Translations under genes and position numbers: made by a program
From: Oryzihumus leptocrescens
GTDB taxonomy: Bacteria; Actinomycetota; Actinomycetes; Actinomycetales; Dermatophilaceae
Length of the DNA stretch: 64,000 nucleotides
Reading direction: 5' to 3'
Assembly: GCF_006716205.1 (NCBI RefSeq)
Contig: NZ_VFOQ01000002.1
Coordinates: 310,001-374,000, forward strand
Notes under the pieces: generated by a model
Seen by the model: the letters and a program-made list of their open reading frames with translations, nothing else
The model's database searches: none
What the model was told of the DNA's origin: nothing
Part shown: positions 59,323 through 64,000 of the stretch, in pieces
How positions within the stretch are numbered: position 1 is the first letter of the stretch
Layout of the letters: the number at the start of each line of letters is the position of its first letter

Positions 59323-59652
59323 TCAGGAGGACCGTCGCTTGCCGCCGGCCCACCCCAACCCGCGGCCGATCCCGGCGCCGATCCCGATGCCGATGACGAA
59401 GCCGAAGTCGTACCAGCCGCCGTTGTTGTGGACCTCGTAGATCCCGACCTTCTGGTTGAACAACGACACCACCCATGCCACCGGCACGATGATCCCCTGC
59501 CACACGCCGAGCCAGAAGCCGGCAGCGTCCGGCCCGGGGGCCTGCGCTGCCGGGTCGGCCTGGGCGGCGCAGGAGCTGAGGGTCAGGGCGAGAATGGTGA
59601 TGACCGCGACCAGGACGACCCGCCGTCGGGCCGGTGATACAGCATGGGACAT
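59323..59652 (-). CDS. Small exported lipoprotein/membrane protein
   Basis: A 109-residue protein with GGAGGTGGG before its ATG. A signal peptide (RRRVVLVAVITILALTLSSC) ends in the lipobox LSSC (about residue 28). A second hydrophobic helix (about 47-65) and a Gly-rich C-terminus (GIGIGAGIGRGLGWAGGKRR) follow; the YEVHNNGGWYDFGFVIG region resembles proteins annotated as hypothetical in other actinobacteria. Function unknown; it lies convergent to the ABC permease. Confidence 0.72.
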   Translation of the reverse strand: MSHAVSPARRRVVLVAVITILALTLSSCAAQADPAAQAPGPDAAGFWLGVWQGIIVPVAWVVSLFNQKVGIYEVHNNGGWYDFGFVIGIGIGAGIGRGLGWAGGKRRSS

Positions 59653-59740
59653 GGGACCCACCTCCGCTGCCAGCACAGCGGAAGCCCGGCCCCGGCCGCC
59701 GATCCGAAGGTCCCGTTTCGTGACCGGCGCAGGATTGGTC

Positions 59741-59755
59741 CATGATCGAGCCGTG
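59741..59755 (+). promoter_or_regulatory. Leaderless start of the CoA-transferase gene
   Basis: CATGAT (59741-59746) lies six bases before the GTG at 59753; no ribosome site is seen. Confidence 0.4.
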
Positions 59756-61144
59756 ACCGACCTGCGCCGTGCGATGACCCGTGAGCTGTGGGATGCCGTG
59801 CACAGCGGATCCGTTGTGCCGTCAGCGTTTCCGGCGATCGGCGTGCGGGTGGTCGACCGTCCCGAGCTGCTGCCGTCGCGCCTGCCGGTCCGCGAGGCCG
59901 CCCTCGCGACCGTCAGCACTGCGCTGCTCGCGGCGGCCTCCTTCAGTGAGGAGCGAGGCGGGAGCGCACCGCTCACCGTCACCCTCGACGCCGGTCACGT
60001 GGCCGCAGCCGTCCGCAGCGAACGCTATGTCCGCCTGGGCGGGGCGCCCGCCGTGTCGGCGACATTCGCCCCGCTGTCGCGGTTCTGGCCCACCGCCGAC
60101 GGCTGGCTGCGCACCCATGCCAACTATCCCTGGCACCGGGACGCCCTGGTGCGCGCGCTGGGAGCCGGTGACGAGCCCGAGTCGGTGGCTCGCGCGATAC
60201 GGGAGCTGTCGGGAGAGCAGGCCGAGGCGAGCATCGTCGGGGCCGGCGGCATCGCCGCCGCCGTGCGCAGCGAGCGGGAGTGGCACGAGCACCCGCAGGG
60301 CCGCGCCGTGGCCGGCCGCCGCCTCGTGGAGCGCACCAGCATCCCGGGCGCCCAGCCGCGCACCCGCACCGCCGGCGACCGTCCCGCCGACGGGCTGCGG
60401 GTGCTCGACCTGACGCGGGTCATCGCCGGCCCGGTCTGCACCCGCTACCTGGGCGCGCTGGGCGCGGACGTGCTGCGGCTCGACCCGCCGCACCGCCCCG
60501 AGCCGGACGGCACGTGGGACACCGTGCTCGGCAAGCGCAGCGCCGTCCTCGACGCCCGCACGCGCGAGGGCCTCGGCCAGCTCCACGCCCTGCTCGACGA
60601 GGCCGACGCGCTCGTGCACGGCTACCGCCCCGGCGCGCTCGACGCCTTCGGCCTGACCCCCGACGACCTCGCGGAGCGCCACCCCGGGCTGGCCGTCGTG
60701 GCCCTGTCGGCGTGGGGTCCGACCGGCCCGTGGGGTGCCCGGCGCGGCTTCGACTCCATCGTCCAGGCCGCCTCGGGGATCGCCGTGGTCGAGGGCGACG
60801 AGGACCGACCGGGCGCGATGCCGTGCCAGCTGCTCGACCACGGCACCGGCTACCTCGCGGCCGCCGCCGTGCTCGAGGCGCTCACCGCCCAGTCCCGGGA
60901 GGGCGGCACCCAGGTCCGCGAGCTTGCCCTCGCCCGCACCGCCCAGTGGCTGCTCGGCCAGCCCCGCCCGGAGCCGTCCGGCCCGCTGCCGGCCGACGTC
61001 GAGCAGGTGGACGCGTGGCTGCGCCCGGTGGAGTCGCCGGACGGACGGCTGGACGTCATCGCCCCGGTGGGGGCGTTCGACGGCAGGCCGCTGGCCTGGC
61101 CGCACCGGGTTGGGGCATACGGCGCGGCCAAGCCCGTGTGGTGA
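59753..61144 (+). CDS. Family III CoA-transferase (CaiB/BaiF type)
   Basis: A 463-residue protein. Residues ~210-400 show the family III core: GLRVLDLTRVIAGPVCTRYLG, ADALVHGYRPGALDAFGL, and QLLDHGTGYLAAAAVLEAL, where the Asp should be the catalytic nucleophile. The first ~200 residues look like the linker/second-lobe part of another such unit (WLRTHANYPWHRDALVRALG), so this is an extended form. The substrate acid is unknown. The gene stands alone. Confidence 0.85.
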   Translation: MTDLRRAMTRELWDAVHSGSVVPSAFPAIGVRVVDRPELLPSRLPVREAALATVSTALLAAASFSEERGGSAPLTVTLDAGHVAAAVRSERYVRLGGAPAVSATFAPLSRFWPTADGWLRTHANYPWHRDALVRALGAGDEPESVARAIRELSGEQAEASIVGAGGIAAAVRSEREWHEHPQGRAVAGRRLVERTSIPGAQPRTRTAGDRPADGLRVLDLTRVIAGPVCTRYLGALGADVLRLDPPHRPEPDGTWDTVLGKRSAVLDARTREGLGQLHALLDEADALVHGYRPGALDAFGLTPDDLAERHPGLAVVALSAWGPTGPWGARRGFDSIVQAASGIAVVEGDEDRPGAMPCQLLDHGTGYLAAAAVLEALTAQSREGGTQVRELALARTAQWLLGQPRPEPSGPLPADVEQVDAWLRPVESPDGRLDVIAPVGAFDGRPLAWPHRVGAYGAAKPVW

Positions 61145-61236
61145 TCGGAAACCTACGCGGCACAGCGGTTCCGGTCGTTCCGGTCCGGGTGTAGGACGGC
61201 ACTGTCCCCATCCCGTCCGAGCGAGGAGGAGCCACC

Positions 61237-61599
61237 ATGGCCACGCTCGAGAAGACCCATTTCGACTCACCCGACGAGACGCGCAAGTTCCGCGCGCACG
61301 GTGCCCTGGACGTCATCTCCCTCGGCGACTTCACGATAGGGAAGGGCACGTTCGAACCCGGTTGGAAGTGGTCGGAGGATGTCCGGCCGATCGCGGGGAC
61401 CGGGTCCTGCCAGGTCCGGCACACCGGCGTGTGCATCTCGGGCCAGATGACCGTCCGCGCGGATGACGGCACGGAGATGACCATTGGTCCCGGCGACGCC
61501 TTCCTCATGGAGCCGGGCCACGACGCCTGGGTGGTCGGGGAGGAGCCCTGCATCCTCTACGACACCGGCATGGCTGCCTACGCCAAGCCCGCCGGCTGA
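61237..61599 (+). CDS. Cupin-domain protein
   Basis: A 120-residue single cupin. The metal-binding motifs are partial: an early GTFEPGWKWSEDVRP lies where the first His pair is usual, and GPGDAFLMEPGHDAWVV holds the second with one His. GAGGAGGAGCC is a strong ribosome site. Small cupins of this sort serve as ligand sensors or isomerases. No partner is nearby. Confidence 0.8.
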   Translation: MATLEKTHFDSPDETRKFRAHGALDVISLGDFTIGKGTFEPGWKWSEDVRPIAGTGSCQVRHTGVCISGQMTVRADDGTEMTIGPGDAFLMEPGHDAWVVGEEPCILYDTGMAAYAKPAG

Positions 61600-61756
61600 C
61601 CCTTCCGGGACGTATGCCGTGCCCCTGACCACTGGGGCACGGCCTGTGCTGAACCTGTGACTGGCGCCAACAGCCTGACCGCGTGAGCGCCCTGGGGCTA
61701 CCGTGCTGGTCTGCCCGCGCTGCGGGCGCGGGGACGACGTTCAGGGGGAGCGGGTC

Positions 61757-62218
61757 ATGGAGGTTCCGGAGGTCAGCCGGCTGGTGCACGACGTCTACGC
61801 CGCCATGCGCGGTGGCGATGCCGACCGGATGGGCGAGCTGCTGTCGGAGGACCTGTCCACGGTGATCGGGGTCAACGACGCGATCATCTGGACCGGCTAC
61901 ATGGAGGCCTGCGCCGGGTTCGCGACGCGCTTCGCCGACGGGCTCGGTCTCGATGTGCGCGGGAGCGAGGACCTGAGGACCTATCGGGACGGGGACCTGT
62001 GCTGGTTCGACGACCGCCCCCTGCTGGGCGCCGGCAGCGACGCCTGGGTCATCGGCCGGTTCACCGGTGTCGCACGACGTGAGGCGGACGGCCAGTGGCG
62101 AATCGTGCAGTGGCACGCGTCCCTCGGCACCCCGGTCCAGGACATCGACATCGCGCTCCCGCTGCGCCACGCCGTTGCGCCGCTCGCCACGCGCATGGCG
62201 GCGCCAGGCCCCCAGTAG
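61757..62218 (+). CDS. SnoaL-like/NTF2-fold protein
   Basis: A 153-residue protein of the NTF2-like fold: VHDVYAAMRGGDADRMGELLSEDL at the start, then a cone-shaped beta sheet ending GQWRIVQWHASLGTPV. I chose the ATG at 61757 because AGGGGGAG lies six bases upstream; a GTG 54 bases earlier gives a longer N-terminus with a CxxC pair. Such proteins act as ketosteroid-isomerase-like enzymes or accessory binding proteins. The substrate is unknown. Confidence 0.75.
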   Translation: MEVPEVSRLVHDVYAAMRGGDADRMGELLSEDLSTVIGVNDAIIWTGYMEACAGFATRFADGLGLDVRGSEDLRTYRDGDLCWFDDRPLLGAGSDAWVIGRFTGVARREADGQWRIVQWHASLGTPVQDIDIALPLRHAVAPLATRMAAPGPQ

Positions 62219-62245
62219 CACCGGGGACCTGGCGCGTGGGTCGGG

Positions 62246-62566
62246 TCAGCGTCCCGGCGGCACGTACGTCACCGAGAGGTGCGATGCGTCGTCGACCTCC
62301 TCGGGGGTGAGCAGGACGACGGTGCGCACCTTCGTGGTGCCCGCGCCGTTGATGGCCAGCGCGAGCGCCGCGGCCGTCTTGTGGTCCGGCAGCTCGGTGA
62401 TCGCGTAGACGTCGTCCTCGCCGAAGGCGAAGTCGAAGGACACCAGGCGCCCGCCCACGTCGGCGCACGACTTCTCGATGGCCGTCCGCCTGGCCACGCC
62501 GCCGGCAGACGCCACCCCCCTGGCACCCTCGGGCTGGTACTGGGCGATGTACATGTATCGCGGCAC
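62246..62566 (-). CDS. GYD-domain protein
   Basis: A 106-residue protein. The opening MPRYMYIAQYQPEGARGV and the later AITELPDHKTAAALALAINGAG match the GYD family, a small ferredoxin-like fold of unknown role. GTG start with GAGGAGG five bases upstream. It is convergent to the SnoaL-like gene and divergent from the AraC gene. Confidence 0.82.
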   Translation of the reverse strand: MPRYMYIAQYQPEGARGVASAGGVARRTAIEKSCADVGGRLVSFDFAFGEDDVYAITELPDHKTAAALALAINGAGTTKVRTVVLLTPEEVDDASHLSVTYVPPGR

Positions 62567-62740
62567 AAGAACCTCCTCTGGCCGTCCCCGGGTGGGGACC
62601 GTCTCCGGTTGGGGACCCCAGCACCATCGCCATGGCGTCGCCGAAGCCGCACCCTCCCCGCGGGATGAACCTCGTCGGCGCGCCAGCCTGGGAGGCGAAG
62701 CCGGCGACGGAGGGCGACCGGCGCGGCATACTTGCTGCTC

Positions 62741-63184
62741 ATGGTGGCTGTCCCGCCGGTCCGGCACCTGACCAAGGCCAAGGACCTCGCCGACGCGCGC
62801 TACGTCGAGCCGATCACGGTCGACGACATGGCCCGCGCCGCCGGGCTGTCGCGGGCGCACTTCAGCCGCGAGTTCCGCCGCGCGTTCGGTGAGTCGCCGC
62901 ACCAGTACCTCCTGACCCGCCGCCTCGAGCGCGCCGCCGCGATGCTGCGCAGCACCGACCGGTCGGTCGCCGACATCTGCATGCTGGTCGGGCTGGAGAG
63001 CGTGGGCTCGTTCACGTCGAGCTTCACCCGCACCTTCGGGGAGTCGCCGACCGCCTACCGCCGGCGCTACCCCGACCCGATGGTCTACGCACGGGTGCCG
63101 ACCTGCGTGCTGCGGGCCTACAGCCGTCCGCAACGCAGCACGTTTGGAGAAGACGCGGCACCGACCGCGGACCTAGCGTCGTGA
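62741..63184 (+). CDS. AraC-family regulator (DNA-binding part only)
   Basis: A 147-residue protein with two helix-turn-helix units (ITVDDMARAAGLSRAHFSREFRRAFG and SVADICMLVGLESVGSFTSSFTRTFG), as in short AraC proteins lacking a separate ligand domain. It lies 43 bases upstream of the VOC gene, a common pair: short AraC regulator plus glyoxalase-fold protein. Start at the ATG at 62741; a TTG at 62732 is possible. Confidence 0.88.
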   Translation: MVAVPPVRHLTKAKDLADARYVEPITVDDMARAAGLSRAHFSREFRRAFGESPHQYLLTRRLERAAAMLRSTDRSVADICMLVGLESVGSFTSSFTRTFGESPTAYRRRYPDPMVYARVPTCVLRAYSRPQRSTFGEDAAPTADLAS

Positions 63185-63227
63185 GCATCCAGTCAGGACA
63201 ACGACATCCACCACCCGGGGAGACATC

Positions 63228-63656
63228 ATGATCAAGCTCAGCACCGCCCAGCTGTGGGTCCACGACCAGGACGCGGCGCTCGACTTCTGGACCCGCAAGA
63301 TCGGCTTCGAGGTCCGTGAGGACGTCACCGTGCCGGAGATGGGCAACTTCCGCTGGCTCACCGTGGGTCCCGTCGGCCAGCCGGACATCGCCGTCGTGCT
63401 CATGGCGATCCCGGGGCCGCCGATGATCGACGCCGGCACCCAGGGCGAGATCGCCAACCTCATGGGCAAGGGCTTCGCCGGCACGCTGTTCCTCACCACC
63501 GAGGACTGCCAGGCCTCCTACGAGGAGCTCAGCAGCCGCGGCGTGGAGTTCACCGAGAAGCCCGAGGAGCGGCCCTACGGCATCGACTGCGGCTTCCGCG
63601 ACCCGTCCGGCAACTCGGTCCGGCTCACCCAGGTCCGGCAGATGGCCACGGTCTGA
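63228..63656 (+). CDS. VOC (glyoxalase/dioxygenase fold) protein
   Basis: A 142-residue VOC-superfamily protein with the two beta-alpha-beta-beta-beta units (LSTAQLWVHDQDAALDFWTRK; TLFLTTEDCQASYEELSSRG) and a final GFRDPSGNSVRLTQ where a metal-binding Glu would normally be (here Asn/Ser). GGGGAGA is the ribosome site. It could be a resistance protein or a lyase; cotranscription with the AraC gene is likely. Confidence 0.88.
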   Translation: MIKLSTAQLWVHDQDAALDFWTRKIGFEVREDVTVPEMGNFRWLTVGPVGQPDIAVVLMAIPGPPMIDAGTQGEIANLMGKGFAGTLFLTTEDCQASYEELSSRGVEFTEKPEERPYGIDCGFRDPSGNSVRLTQVRQMATV

Positions 63657-63672
63657 GCCACCCGGCATACAG

Positions 63673-63705
63673 CGAAGGAGGCCGTCCCGGGGACGGCCTC
63701 CTTCG
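63673..63705. terminator. Hairpin between VOC gene and glpK
   Basis: Perfect 15-base arms CGAAGGAGGCCGTCC (63673-63687) and complement (63691-63705) around a three-base loop, between convergent genes. Confidence 0.8.
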
Positions 63706-63723
63706 CATGTATCCGCGGCCTGT

Positions 63724-64000
63724 TCAGTCCACGTCCACCCAGTCCAGGGTGCGGCCGATGGCCTTGGTCCAGCCGGCGTAGCCCTCGGCGCGCTGGTCGT
63801 CGGACCACTGCGGCTCCCAGCTGCGGTCCTCCTGCCAGTTCTCGCGCAGCTCGTCGGTGGTGGACCAGAAGCCGGTGGCCAGCCCGGCGGCGTAGGCAGC
63901 GCCGAGCGCGGTGGTCTCGGCGACGACGGGCTTGGAGACCGGCACGCCGAGGATGTCGGCCTGCATCTGCATGCAGAGCTTGTTGGCCGTGACGCCGCCG
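63724..64000 (-). CDS. glpK: Glycerol kinase, C-terminal part (5' end outside window)
   Basis: The last ~92 residues of an FGGY-family kinase. The frame is open to the window edge and reads [21 protein letters not shown], then [21 protein letters not shown], both characteristic of GlpK, which makes glycerol-3-phosphate. The C-terminal helix region ([21 protein letters not shown]) is complete. Confidence 0.93.
   Translation of the reverse strand, partial: GGVTANKLCMQMQADILGVPVSKPVVAETTALGAAYAAGLATGFWSTTDELRENWQEDRSWEPQWSDDQRAEGYAGWTKAIGRTLDWVDVD

Overview
The window is very GC-rich and dense in genes. Gene starts are often GTG or TTG, several with no ribosome binding site. The gene content (split pntAA/pntAB/pntB, ffs near dnaX and recR, lysC with an internal start, GntR/MurR regulators, DUF222-HNH gene, DUF5063, SPW and bPH2 proteins) points to a flagellated actinobacterium, most likely Micrococcales and perhaps an Intrasporangiaceae-like genus. 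The family-level guess is inference; no 16S gene is present.

Layout. 1-7872: end of a flagellar operon (fliN-fliO-fliP-fliQ-fliR-flhB-flhA-flhF-like-small membrane protein), largely translationally coupled. 7933-10479: pirin, and a nickel/cobalt permease behind a Nur-like box. 10585-13510: proton-translocating transhydrogenase. 13664-18835: APC amino-acid permease, FMN/Fe-S glutamate-synthase-like protein, pyruvate oxidase. 18839-21306 (minus): bPH2 protein, small membrane protein, HNH lipoprotein, upp. 21323-24514: tadA, tRNA-Ser(CGA), lipoprotein, GyrI-like protein, DinB2-type polymerase. 24566-30398: stress protein, EEP-family protein, SPW/TetR pair, LytR_C protein, HerA-like ATPase. 30463-31816: frameshifted DUF222-HNH gene under a LexA-type box.

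32020-42895 is the most coherent block and the best candidate for an under-described system. It encodes three exported peptidoglycan enzymes (GH3 NagZ, DUF1343 NamZ, an AmiE-like serine hydrolase), a MurR/RpiR regulator, MurQ etherase, an ABC sugar importer without its ATPase, and a BadF/NAGK-type sugar kinase. The content parallels the Bacillus subtilis murQ-murR-murP-amiE-nagZ-namZ operon, but the PTS importer MurP is replaced by ABC import plus a cytoplasmic kinase. The inferred route is wall fragments, then MurNAc outside the cell, ABC uptake, MurNAc-6-P, and GlcNAc-6-P via MurQ.

42907-47334: stress protein, tRNA-Ser(GGA), SRP RNA, and a gluconate module (gntP, gntK, divergent gntR) with two copies of a candidate operator. 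47344-54095: dnaX, acyltransferase, recR, DUF5063, lysC, asd. 54211-59652: two-component system divergent from a LolA-like protein and ABC exporter, then a small lipoprotein. 59753-64000: CoA-transferase, cupin, SnoaL-like, GYD, AraC and VOC proteins, and the 3' end of glpK.

Window-wide patterns: (i) many genes have a -10-like hexamer six or seven bases before the start codon, the leaderless arrangement; (ii) convergent gene pairs are separated by long, nearly perfect hairpins without a T-tract, two of which share sequence; (iii) the octamer GGTATGCC/GGCATACC recurs inside genes and in many gaps.
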